Of a DNA stretch of 17,433 nt, positions 1-8,986 are shown piece after piece (positions within the stretch are counted from its first letter, which is position 1; each line of letters begins with the position of its first letter). The notes beneath the pieces are model-generated. The model saw nothing but the letters and a program-made list of their open reading frames with translations, had not been told where the DNA came from and did not search any database. The stretch covers positions 1-17,433 of the forward strand of contig MU859433.1 in NCBI GenBank assembly GCA_033297205.1. The letters run 5' to 3'. The position numbers and the translations under genes were made by a program. Source of the stretch: Pseudoneurospora amorphoporcata. Its lineage: Eukaryota > Ascomycota > Sordariomycetes > Sordariales > Sordariaceae.

Positions 1-128
1 ACGCTGCTTCCTTCAGCACTGCTGTCGTACCACCGCTTCCGCTCCGCTCTGCTACAAGTGCATAGTTCACTGTAGCATCCCTATACTAGTACTATTATCA
101 TAGGCTAGTTAGGGCATTGTAGCAAACA
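1..128 (-). repeat. LTR fragment, TGTTTGC family, running out of the window
   Basis: Read on the minus strand this begins TGTTTGCTACAATGCCC at 128 and runs leftward out of the window. It is nearly identical to the first ~110 bases of the repeats starting at 14596 and 17206, differing mostly by transitions. The copy at 14596 has TG...TA ends and a 5-bp target duplication, so I read all three as LTRs of one retrotransposon family. Whether this one is a solo LTR or the end of a full element cannot be told, because the rest lies outside. Confidence 0.75.
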
Positions 129-1224
129 GTTATTAACCAACTCAAAACCGCAGCTAAAAGTATAGCTGACACTAATTATACTAATAATTTAGAAGAAGGC
201 TAAGCTTTTATTATTAGTTTTATACGTATTATTATATAGTTAAACCTAAGGATTTTCCTTTTATATATACTCTCTTTATAAATTACTTTAGAAGAGGGTA
301 GTTAGCTTAGTCTTGTTAGTATCTTACTAGTTAATTACAAAGTGGACCCTCCTTTTTATAAATAGTTTTATAGTAAGTTAGAAGGGGTTATACTTAACTT
401 ATACTTCTTTTTTAAGCTTGTAACGAAGGTTAATAAGCTACCGCGCTATAAACTACCCTTTAAGCTCTAGAAACCTCTTTTCTAACTCGATAGTAATCTC
501 GCGGTTGGGTATACTGGGTCAGTTAATGTAGGTAGCGACAAATGCCTTATATTAAGGTTTAAATACCGAATGGATTAATAGCTTCTTATTTAGTAAATAG
601 TTATAAAATTTATAGCCTTTTCGAAGTTCGAAAGTCTACCGTCTATTATTATACTTTAATATCTTAGTATACCTATACTAAGTACATTCCTATTTAGTAA
701 TTAAAGTTAACTAACTATAACTCTCTACCTTATAGTAAAGAGGACTAATAGCACAAAGTAGCTCGAGTTTTGTATAGATACCCTATTGGCTATTATGGGG
801 CAACACGAACGTAGGAGGTAGATATAACAAACGTAGTTGTACGAAGGAGGAAAGGGAGATAGGAGAGGTATATAGTTTAGAAGTTTAAATATAAGACATA
901 GGGTTGTGCTATACTAAGACCTTAAACTAGGACCGAGTCCTACTAGTACGTACGTGCAACACTATTAGCTAATAGTTATAGGTGCGCACTACTAGTGCAC
1001 ATTACAGGCTAATCTTTTAATACTAGCGGTTATAAGTACGACCTTTTACGATACTATAACTAAGCTCTTATACTTATCATTTAACAGCTATTATAAAATT
1101 ATCAAAAGTATCGTACTAAGTATGAAAGATAGGGTAGTCGCTATACTCGTAGTATTAAAAGATAGAAGTTTCCTTATCGTCGTTATTATCGTTATCGATT
1201 TTTATAGGTTGCGCTAAGGTAGGG
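129..1224. other. AT-rich decayed repeat DNA, no gene seen
   Basis: The stretch is very AT-rich, full of TA dinucleotides and stop codons on both strands, as expected for heavily RIP-mutated repeats. Frames read with TAG as Gln gave no recognisable domain. A slightly less eroded patch lies around 775-900. I cannot assign an element family. Confidence 0.5.
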
Positions 1225-1361
1225 TTAGTAAAATTAATTGTTTAATTAAGGTATACGCTACTATAGTCGCGTACGCTCGTTAGATAAGTCGCTACATCGG
1301 CTATCTACGTTACAATTAGTTAAGGAAACGTACAAAAAAGATAACGGATCATTTCTTACTA
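1225..1361 (-). mobile_element. Eroded relic of a hAT-like element core (C/D type)
   Basis: Read on the minus strand, this matches the conserved core of elements C and D: the block around the putative 5' intron and start codon, including the stretch equivalent to TTACTGTTGAC, the run of T near CTGTGCGT, and the CGGGCGC...GACTG patch. Differences are mostly C-to-T or G-to-A. It resembles C/D more than A/B at the putative 5' splice site (TTCTTACT rather than CCGTACC). Element A begins at its right edge, so A may have inserted into this older relative. Confidence 0.5.
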
Positions 1362-1369
1362 TTAATAAA

Positions 1370-2119
1370 GAGAAGCGCTACTCGCACGTTGGCAAAACTC
1401 TACTCGCACGTGGATCCACATTTTTTTCCTATACATAACCCGAACCCTAGCGACCTGCTATGGTCCCACACCCATCTAGGTTGTACCGTGCCCGCCAAGC
1501 TCCCAGATTTCAGCTCAGTACACGTTCAGACCCCTGCAGTCGTACTGCACTGGCTACCTTGGTCTGGGCGCCCAGACCAGCCCAGACTAGGCAGTCTAAC
1601 TCGTGATTTTCTGGCACCAGCACTAGTGCCTTGTCGCACTACTTCCTTTACCAAACCACCATCGCATACATCACCACATTGTAATCCTTCAATCCACTAC
1701 GTCGCGCATTATTAGATATTATTAAGTAAACAAAGCGCTAGCATCTGTCGATGGTACGGAATGATCCATCATTTTTCTGTGCGTTTCCCTAGCTAATTGC
1801 GATGTAGATGACCGATGTAGTGACCCAGCCGACGGGCGCATGCGACCGTGCCGCTAAGTGCCCTGTAAGACCGCTATATAAATGCCCTGTAAGAACTGGG
1901 TCTGGGTACAAATCTAGGGGTGCGTACGCTGCAGTCTAGAATCTGGGCTTGGCATGGTATGGCAACCTTGAAAGATTGAAATGCCCAGATGTGCTTGGCG
2001 AAATTTATAAAAGAATACATCTACTATGGCAGACTTTGAGCGGGTTCGGGTTATGTATAGGAAAAAAATGTGGATCCACGTGCGAGTAGAGTTTTGCCAA
2101 CGTGCGAGTAGCGCTTCTC
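1370..2119 (+). mobile_element. Element A: 750-bp non-autonomous hAT-like transposon
   Basis: Bounded by perfect 78-bp terminal inverted repeats (1370-1447 and 2042-2119) starting GAGAAGCGCTACTCGCACG. Each TIR carries the 12-mer CTACTCGCACGT twice, at offsets 9 and 31, like the subterminal repeats bound by hAT transposases. The hAT assignment comes from relatives B, C and D, which show 8-bp target duplications; A itself shows no clear one (flanks ttaataaa and ttttttat). The interior holds a shared core with a putative intron (1754-1807) and start codon (1808), then a short remnant, so it looks like an internal deletion derivative. A is less RIP-damaged than B, its copy in the opposite orientation. 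A 20-bp perfect palindrome lies at 1560-1579. Confidence 0.8.
1754..1807 (+). other. Putative 5' intron of the ancestral gene in element A
   Basis: The 54-nt segment starts GTACGG, has a GCTAAT branch-like site 15-20 nt before its end and ends in TAG directly before ATG at 1808. The equivalent segments in C (55 nt) and D (58 nt) keep better signals (GTAAGA; GCTAAC in D). After ATG the frame reads about 40 codons to a TAG. The call is inference from splice-like signals conserved among copies. Confidence 0.45.
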
Positions 2120-2860
2120 TTTTTTATTTGTAAGGTATAGGCTTTTCAATAAGGATTGTTGAACTGAGGGAAGCTTTTGATTGGTTAGATTTTAGTGCAA
2201 AATAATAAAAATTAAATACTATTATAAGGGCCTTCTGTAAGCTACTATAGAAGTCTTTAATTAATAGTCATTATAGTAGTCTATAGGACTTTAACTTCAA
2301 AATCTGAATAAAAGCATTTATACTTCCGTGCGCGAAACTTTTCACGCAATAGAAAAAAAGCTACCACCAATTGGAATCGAATAGGCGATTATAAGAAAGA
2401 AAGCAACGATAAGAACTATTGAGCTACTAGCTTAATTAATTGAAAGTGAGTTTCATTCCTTCTTTTAATATAGGGCGATATCTTTTAGGGTATCATAAAG
2501 CTACCGCCTAGAGGTTCCAATCTAGAAGCCTTCCAGATATGTACCCTATTTCTTAATACAGACCCCTCAGGTATAAGAGCGCTGCCCACCGCTCTCTCTA
2601 TATATCTAGATTCTTCTTCTCCTTATCGAATCTTTTTAATATATATTTTACTTTACACCTATACTAACCGCACAAAAACTATAATATTAAATTCAACTTC
2701 ATACATCGACCTTTTGTACGTACGTGGTCCTTACTCTAATAAATAAAAACTACTAATAAATAGATCTTAACGATCCTAACCACTAGAACTAATAGAACTA
2801 ATTAAACTAATAAATCCCTTAGCAAAACTAATAAAACTAGCAAAACTAATAGAACTAACA
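2120..2860. other. AT-rich repeat debris left of the Gypsy element
   Basis: No gene is recognisable. The part nearest the Gypsy LTR (about 2755-2860) is a degenerate array of ACTAATAGAACTAA / AAAACTAATA-like units. The same array continues right of the 3' LTR from 11023, so the element landed in this low-complexity repeat. Two stretches near 2354-2440 and 2497-2540 contain tRNA B-box-like strings but do not fold as tRNA. Confidence 0.5.
2856..2860. repeat. Target-site duplication of the Gypsy element, left copy
   Basis: TAACA here and TAATA at 11023-11027 flank the LTRs. The single difference is C-to-T in CpA context, as RIP would make. The boundary is supported by the solo LTR at 7960-8394, whose ends define the same LTR terminus. 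Confidence 0.6.
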
Positions 2861-3263
2861 TGTTATGGACTTAAGCGAGTTCACGGGCCAACCAGGCCCT
2901 TAGGAACACAAGCTGCTAAAAAGAGGTTAGACTGTACGACCATAGGCCTGGGGCAGGCTCACGATTAACAAAATGAGCTGAGCTCACGAAGGTGAGCCAG
3001 GCTCATGACGATAAAAGTGAGCTACGACTATGGTGGTGAGCTGAGCTCACCACACTACGGGAGGAGCATCTGGAGCATGCAGTATAAAGGGACGACTAGA
3101 GAATTTAGATTGTTAGGTAGTTCGACAGTAGTCAATTGATCATTATCACTGAGACCAGTATCACGATCATACTTGTTGTAAACCCTTTGGCTTCACCGAA
3201 CAGCACTGATAGTTATTATCTTCAGCTATCCCACTTAGGCAGATTAGACTGCCGTTCGTCATA
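2861..3263 (+). repeat. 5' LTR of the Gypsy element
   Basis: Starts TGTTATGGACTTAAGC and ends CGTCATA, matching 10604-11022 over its length. The original end was probably ...CACA, as in the related solo LTR at 7960-8394, with CA turned to TA. It is rich in GTGAGC/GCTCAC modules between about 2960 and 3050, including the 17-bp palindrome GGTGAGCTGAGCTCACC. It is 16 bp shorter than the 3' LTR: it lacks one 18-bp repeat unit and has 2 extra bases elsewhere. Confidence 0.92.
3083..3088 (+). promoter_or_regulatory. TATA box in the 5' LTR
   Basis: TATAAA within CAGTATAAAGGG, kept in the 3' LTR at 10844-10849. It lies 240 bp before the gag ATG and is the likely core promoter for the element's transcript. 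Confidence 0.6.
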
Positions 3264-3322
3264 CGTTGACTACTCCCTTTGGCCTATCTCGGATAGTGTA
3301 CTGAAGGTATCTTCGCTTCACT

Positions 3323-5410
3323 ATGTCTTCCTCCGCCGGAATCACTACTCAGAGCGAACCCCTAAACGTCACCGCTCTGCATCAGCAGCTCAAAGCTATG
3401 CAGGACCGCATCAACCAGCTGGAGTCGCAGCTCTAGGTCGGATCCGGCGCCTTCGAGGCGAAGGTAGGAGAAGGAACCCTTAAGGAACGTAAGAGAGTTA
3501 AGTTGTCCGTACCTAGAGAGTTCGATGGCTAGTAGGCCGCCCTCGCAGGATTCTTGATCCAGATGTAGACCTATCTTCACTTCTACGAGGACTAGTTTGC
3601 TTCTGAGTTTGAGAAGGTAACCTATGCAGGAACTCAACTTATGGACAAAGCTCTCACTTGGTTCGAGCTCATCCTTAAAGACTACTACGAAAATGGAGAT
3701 CAAGCTACAGACTTTACCAAGAAGGTCTTGAACTCCTACGCCGACTTCACTGCAGCACTCTTTAGAGTCTTTGAAGAAAAGAATAAGACTCGACGCGTAC
3801 AGGAACGCCTGACCCATCTCCGCCAGACTAAGTCTGCCTCAGCCTATGCTGCATTCTTCAACTAGGATGCGCTTCGTAGTAATATCAACGACGACGGACT
3901 GATGCAGTTGTTCTACAACGGTCTTAAGAAAAGAGTCAAGGACGAACTTTATAAGGAGAATAGGCCTGAGTCCATTAATACTTACATAAATAAGGCCATC
4001 CGTATCGATGACCGCCAGTTCCAGCGCGAGCAAGAGAAGAAAGGCAGGACGTCTACCTTTGTTCCTCTTAGGTCCAGCGGTAATAGTAACAATACTAAGA
4101 AGAAGCGGACCTGGGGCACGCACATTTCTAGAACTACCCACTCTAGACCTATGGAAATCGACGCTGCACAAGCCAACCAAGGCAAATAGGACCTCTCTCA
4201 AGTCATATATTTCAACTGCGGGAAAAAGGGACATATGAAGAGAGATTACCGTACTCCTAAGCAATTGAAATGGAAGAAAGCTGAAGCTGCGGCAGTGGAA
4301 GGAGCAAGAGTTATTGAAATCACGAGCGCTGAATATAGACAAGACGATCTTAAGGATGCAATAGATCGAGCCATGGATGTAGACCCTGACAACCAGTGGC
4401 AGCCACCCCAGGGACGGACTAGCACTCGGGACTATAGACCCCCGATGTGGAAAGAAGTTAATAGCATTACGAACATCGATTGCAGGCTCCTTACGCTCGT
4501 ACATTTAGTTAGCACGCTCCTGACGCCACCTATAGGAGAGGACACTAGTAACTACATCTAGCTGTATTAGTTCGTATACCCTAACGACTCTGCTATGGGA
4601 CGATAGACAATCCCGCTAGATGACTTTTACCAGAAAAGCTAATTAGGAGAAATATAGGATAACTTCTAGAGGAAGCGTAAGATCACTATCGAAGGAAAAT
4701 TAATAGCCACTTAGGACCAACTCCTTAATTCGATGGAAGCTCACATGCCAGTAGTAGGGGATACCGCCCAGCTCCATCCCTTATACTTCGCACACCACCG
4801 CGTCCTATAGTTTCAGTGCATCACCTACGGGTGCCACGAGCATTACGAGAAAAAGAGAGACAACCGCTTCTAGCCTACTAGAAGGACGGATGCTTAAGAA
4901 CGCCTCAAGCTAGTCACCCGTACCTATAGCCGAGCCAGGCCTAAGGAAGCTCTCATTATCAACGAGTGGTTCGTATTTGGACTCAGGCTATTTAGACTAC
5001 AAAGAAATTCACTATTCCCACGAAGGCTCATAGCCTGACCTTTCAACGTATATACGTGCACCACATAGGGAAATAACGACCTTCATTAGGGATAGTACCT
5101 AACAGCCGACTGTCTAATACATATAAAATAGAAAGTTAAGTACTACGAATCACAACTCACGTACCACTTAAGGCAAGTCGATTCGGATAGTAATACTAAG
5201 GAAGAGAAAGCTATCTATTTGGCTTAATTACAAGAACGTAGTCTGCTGGACAACTACGAAACTGAGGTAGAGGACGCTCTTCACGACTATAGCCAGGAAT
5301 TGAGAAATAGCTTAGGGCCTTTAAGGAGGCCTGACGAAAATTAAGTCCCTAGATAAAACGGATCATCCGACGAAGCAGCCGACGGAAAGACAAGATCCAA
5401 GACCCCATAG
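3323..5410 (+). pseudogene. gag: gag polyprotein (capsid, nucleocapsid), RIP-damaged
   Basis: Gag forms the virus-like particle and binds the element's RNA. The ATG at 3323 (ATGTCTTCCTCC) opens a frame that stays the same to about 4976, with stops mostly TAG at Gln/Trp sites. The N-terminus has a Gln-rich, coiled-coil-like stretch. Codons from about 3640 to 4060 match the retrotransposon-gag domain (ALTWFE..L..Y, LRQT.SA.AYAAFF, FYNGLK..VKDEL, AIRIDDR). A CCHC zinc knuckle lies at 4208-4249, but its first and last Cys are now Tyr (TGC/TGT to TAC/TAT). A second Cys/His patch lies near 4810-4860. Around 4976-5100 coding character moves to frame 3 and then returns, suggesting two small indels. 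The end is uncertain; pol starts in the -1 frame near here. Confidence 0.85.
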
Positions 5411-5790
5411 CATTTACGGAGGTCGCAGCTGTAGAAGAAGGGAAAGATAATCAACGACTTAAAGTCGTAGCTCATTGGAAAAACTATCAAGCACTCGTAT
5501 TAGTAGATTTCGGAGCTTAGTTGAACCTCATTTCACCCAAGTTCGTTAGCTAACTAAAGATCCTTTGGAAACAGAAGAAGGCACCTTTTGTAGTAAAAGG
5601 ACCTTTCGAGACCCAGATCGTGAAGAGGGAAACGATACTACTCCCTATTATGGTAGAAGGTAAAATATTCGAAATTAGCTTCGACGTTATTGATATAGGG
5701 CTAATTAAGGATATAATTCTAGGGCACCCATGGTATGTTGCATACAACCTAGACATCAGTTGGAAGGATAGTGGCCGCCTGCGTCCTCGG
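5401..5790 (+). pseudogene. pol: pol: aspartic protease domain, inactive
   Basis: This domain cuts Gag-Pol into its parts. The frame is -1 relative to gag, consistent with a frameshifted or formerly overlapping Gag-Pol. The active-site D-S/T-G-A reads DFGA near 5500, followed by a TAG and NLISPKFV, a typical Gypsy protease context. The C-terminal signature DIILGHPWYVAYNLDISWK is intact near 5710-5765. The Ser-to-Phe change next to the catalytic Asp and the stop make it nonfunctional. From here pol keeps one frame without indel to 7959. Confidence 0.85.
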
Positions 5791-6096
5791 ACGCACCCAA
5801 CTACTAATGGGAAACCCGGAGCATAGAAGGAAGCAAGCTCCGACGGCGATATTTCTACGGCCCTACTGTAAGCAATACAAGAAGTTATGATTTATACTAT
5901 CGATAGGAGCGGCAAAGTTATAGAGGAAGGGTTAGTGACGTTGGTAGAGGTATCGGCAATCAACGCTCAGTATAATTTTAACTATTACTAAAACTAACAA
6001 GCAGAAAAGCTGAAGGCGATAATTCCTAAAGAATATCGCGGACATCCGGCCTTTATTCGCAAGTACCTTAAAGGACTACTACTACGAGGACCGTGA

Positions 6097-6790
6097 GACT
6101 ATGAGATCAAGCTTAAATAAGGAGCCAAGCTCAAGTTCTTCAAAGTGTATTATACTAATGAGAAATAGAACGAGGAGTTAAGGAAGTATTTGGATGAGAA
6201 CTTGAAGAGAGGGCACATTCGAGAATCTACATCGTTAGTAGGGTACCTCATCCTCTTCGTGCTGAAGAAAGATGGAAGGCTAAGACTTTGTATCGATTAT
6301 AGGCAATTGAATTAAGAGACTATGAGAAATAGTTATTCCTTACCCCTAATTTCGCATATCCGAAACTAGTTAGGAGGAGCACAATACTTTACGCGCCTTA
6401 ACTTGCCCGTTGCCTATGCCCACATCCGGATTAAAGAAGGAGACGAATGGAAGACAGCATTTCGTACGCCCTACGGACACTACGAGTACCTCGTTATACC
6501 CTTCGGGTTGACTAATACGCTTACGACATTCTAATCCGTCATCGACTATACGATCCGACCCTATCTCGATAAATTTGCCATTTATTACTTGGATAACATT
6601 CTCATCTATTCCAAGACCCTCGAAGAGCATAAGGAACACGTAAAGAAGGTACTGAATGCACTATACCAACACAACCTCTCGGTCAATATAGAAAAGAGTG
6701 AATTTCATATGAAGGAAACTGTATTTCTCGGATACCTAATCTTAGAGAACGAGGTCAGGATGGAACTAAGCAAGGTGGAAGCTATGTGAA
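6097..6790 (+). pseudogene. pol: pol: reverse transcriptase domain, catalytic Asp residues lost
   Basis: RT copies the element RNA to DNA. Recognisable blocks in order: RGHIRES near 6210, FVLKKDGRLRLCIDYRQLN near 6260-6315, FTRLNLPVAYAHIRIKEG near 6390-6440, the EWKTAFRTPYGHYEYLVIPFGLTN block near 6445-6515, YYLDNILIYS near 6585-6610, and FLGYLI near 6725. In active Gypsy RTs the third block has a catalytic Asp (LDL) and the fifth reads YLDD. Here both have an Asp-to-Asn change (GAC to AAC in a TpG/CpA context), so polymerase activity is gone even apart from the stops. Most stops are TAG/TAA at Gln codons. Confidence 0.93.
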
Positions 6791-6969
6791 GCTAGCCTAC
6801 TTCTAAGAACGCGACTGATGTACGCGGATTCCTAGGGTTCACCAACTTCTATCGTATGTTTATACGCGACTATAAGAAGATTGCCAGGCTACTGTACGAA
6901 CTTACTAAGAAAGAAGCTATTTTCACATAGAAGAGGGAGGAATAGGAAGCTTTCCAAGCCATTTGCGAT

Positions 6970-7400
6970 ACAATCACCGCAAACCCTATATTGAAACTTC
7001 CTAATCCAAATAAACAATTTGAAATTGAGACTGATACGTCAGATTACGCTATCAGGAGACAATTAGGACAACGCGACGACTAAGGAAGACTACATCCGCT
7101 GGCATTCTTTTCGAAGAAACTAGAGAAACCTCGTCGTAACTACTCAATTCACAACAAGGAACTCTTAGCTATCATCGAGGCTTTCTAGGAGTGGAGACCA
7201 TACCTCAGCGGTACCACTAAGGAAGTGCTAGTCTATACCGATCACAAGAACCTTAAGTACTTCACAACTACGAAAGTACTTAATGGACGGCAGACACAAT
7301 ATGCAGAGTTCTTATCAGAATTCAACTTCCAGATTAACTACAAAAAGGGATCAGAAAACGCTTAGGCTGACGCGCTTAGTCAACGAGCGGACTATGTAAA
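6970..7400 (+). pseudogene. pol: pol: RNase H domain
   Basis: RNase H removes the RNA strand after reverse transcription. It is in the same frame as RT. The conserved acidic sites are visible: FEIETDTSDYAI near 7020, a Glu in NKELLAIIEAF near 7155, YTDHKNL near 7240 and ENAxADALSQR near 7355-7385. The linker LAFFSKKLEKPRRNYS is typical of Ty3/Gypsy. At least two TAG/TAA stops interrupt it; the catalytic carboxylates appear kept. Confidence 0.88.
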
Positions 7401-7559
7401 AGATGCAGCCGAAACTTCTGCACCTCTATTCCAGAAACAACTGGACGGATTACTCGTACACCCACTACAAGAATGGGTAGAGTGTTGCGTCGTCTATCGG
7501 GCTGAACTATAAGGCCCTAGCTATTAAGCTACCACCGCCACTTTCGAGGAGCGACGGAG

Positions 7560-7959
7560 GTGGGAGGACTATCTGGAGGAAGGCGTCGTCCTCCAAAACA
7601 ACAAGCTATGGTACCACGGCAAGGCCTATATATGGCCGGAGCAGCAAGAAGCTCTCATCCAAGATATTCACGCATCCAAGATTAGAGGGCATATGGGTAT
7701 CACGAAAATCATAGCACGGATATGGCAATACTACGACTTTCCCAAGATAAAAAACATGGTGGTTCGGACATTGCAGGCCTGCGAGCAATGTAGCAGAACC
7801 AGAGTTGTAAGATATAAGCTATACAGATTTCTGGAACCTTTGAAAGTCGCGGAACGACCGTAGAGTTCGGTAACTATAGACTTTATTACTAAGTTACCTC
7901 CGTCCACTGACACCGCTATAGGAGTTACGTACGACAGTATCCTAGTGATAGTGGATAGA
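7560..7959 (+). pseudogene. pol: pol: integrase N-terminal part, HHCC zinc domain and first catalytic Asp
   Basis: Integrase inserts the cDNA. His at 7669 and 7690 (HASKIRGH) and the CEQC pair near 7777-7790 form the HHCC zinc-binding domain. The first Asp of the DDE triad is in IDFITKLPPS near 7880. The frame runs without indel to VIVDR at 7959, where a minus-strand solo LTR interrupts it. Coding resumes at 8400 with LTKWSYF, the normal continuation in Gypsy integrases. Confidence 0.9.
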
Positions 7960-8394
7960 TGTGACGAACGGCAGTCTGATCTGCCTAAGTGGGATAGCTG
8001 AAGGTAAAGACTATTAGTGCTGTTCAGTGAAGCTAAAAGGTTCACAACAAGTATGGTAGCGTTATACGTGTCTTGGTGATAAAGATCAATTGACTACTGT
8101 CGAACTATCTTGCTAGCTGGTTCTCTAGGTACCTTCTTATATCTCTGCCATTGACTGGGACTCGAGTGTCTTTAGACTCTTGATATTGTCCTGGCTCACG
8201 ACGTGAGCCCTCTTAGCTTGTGAGCCCTCTTAGCTTGTGAGCTCTCTTAGCTTGTGAGCCTTCTTAGCTTGTGAGTCTTCTTAGCTTGTGAGCCTTCTAG
8301 TCTTCTATCTTACTAGCCTCTATAGTTACATAGCCCCGCCTCTGCGTGTCCTAGTAACTTGGTTAGCCCGTGCCATTCGCTTTAGTTCGTAACA
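7960..8394 (-). mobile_element. Solo LTR of a related Gypsy family, inserted in the integrase
   Basis: Read on the minus strand it starts TGTTACGAAC and ends GTCACA. It is flanked by the perfect 5-bp duplication ATAGA (7955-7959 and 8395-8399). Its last ~140 bp are close to the end of the host element's LTRs, while the middle is different, with a 17-bp tandem repeat and a 17-bp palindrome at 8193-8209. No internal region is present, so it is a solo LTR left by LTR-LTR recombination. Its less damaged CACA end shows that CATA at 3263 and 11022 is a RIP change. Confidence 0.92.
8210..8294. repeat. 17-bp tandem repeat inside the solo LTR
   Basis: Five head-to-tail copies of about CTCTTAGCTTGTGAGCC with one to three transitions each. 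Each unit carries GTGAGC, the module also scattered through the LTRs of the host Gypsy element, so it may be a shared transcription-factor site that was amplified here. Confidence 0.85.
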
Positions 8395-8399
8395 ATAGA

Positions 8400-8592
8400 C
8401 TAACCAAGTGGAGCTATTTCCTACTATATAAGGAAACGTGGTCAGCAGAACGACTTGCGGATATGATCTATCGGAACGTCACTTCAGTATACGGATAGCT
8501 GAAGGAATGGATTATAGACAGAGACACTAGGTTTGCATCTAAATTCTGGCAGGCATTGATGGCCAAGTTCGGTACTAAGAGTAAATTGTTAA
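8400..8592 (+). pseudogene. pol: pol: integrase core, middle part
   Basis: Continues the integrase after the solo LTR. It holds LTKWSYF, ADMIYRNV and the second catalytic Asp in IIDRDTRFASKFW near 8515-8550, with one TAG in between. It stops at 8592 where a 513-bp TRIM-like element is inserted. Removing that insert and one copy of its duplication joins KSKL to TAYHPQTDGQTE. The Asp-to-Glu distance then becomes exactly 35 residues, the DD35E spacing, which confirms both insertion boundaries. Confidence 0.9.
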
Positions 8593-8711
8593 TGTTATAG
8601 GTTGATATTGGTTATATAGTGTGCACTACGAGTTTTGCTTTGCAAGTAGAATATCGTCTACCTTTTGGTAGTTTGGCGTTGTTGGGACATGTGCACTCCT
8701 GCCCTGTCATA
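8593..8711 (+). repeat. TRIM-like element, left LTR
   Basis: 119 bp, TGTTATAGG...GTCATA, nearly identical to 8987-9105; all differences seen are transitions. Confidence 0.85.
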
Positions 8712-8892
8712 GTATGTTCTGCTTAACAATGGGACGTCGTGGGTTCAATTCTCCGATGTGGCATGTCGTAGAGCGGTTTTTGGCATGCGACTCTAAGGAT
8801 AGGAGGCATAGGAAAACATTGCTAACGTTGAGACCGGCATGTCAACGGCTACTCCCATTGCAAACCTCGAGTTTGGGTAGTGCTATATAGTC

Positions 8893-8969
8893 ATCGCACG
8901 GCGATAAATCCTTCGCGACATTGTCGCCTCCGTTGGGGGACGGAGCCTTATCTTGATATCTTCGATATC
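8893..8969 (+). other. Cluster of four short hairpins inside the TRIM-like element
   Basis: Four adjacent inverted repeats: ATCGC-acg-GCGAT (8893-8905), GCGACA-t-TGTCGC (8915-8927), CTCCGT-6nt-ACGGAG (8928-8945) and GATATC-ttc-GATATC (8955-8969). The patch is GC-rich and little RIP-damaged. It lies just before the purine tract and right LTR, a place where an RNA structure could serve packaging or reverse transcription. The role is inference. Confidence 0.6.
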
Positions 8970-8986
8970 GCTTTAAGGGAAGGTAG

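Noticed and set aside
1389..1715. 108-codon open frame inside element A
   Set aside because: It starts within the inverted repeat, matches no known pattern and is not kept in copy B.
2354..2440. Possible tRNA gene on the minus strand (TAGCTCAATAG and ATTCGATTCC boxes, T-run after it)
   Set aside because: Acceptor, D and T stems do not pair, so it is not a tRNA; at most a decayed pol III-like relic.
3261..3261. LTR ending at TCA (3261 and 11020)
   Set aside because: With that end the flanking duplication would be TAACA/TATAA. Ending two bases later gives TAACA/TAATA and agrees with the CACA end of the solo LTR with its perfect duplication.
3839..4504. 221-codon minus-strand open frame opposite gag
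   Set aside because: It is a shadow of the gag frame, where stops avoided on one strand leave the other open; there is no domain and no start context.
8210..8294. CRISPR-like short repeats
   Set aside because: Head-to-tail 17-bp units without spacers, inside an LTR of a eukaryotic retrotransposon.
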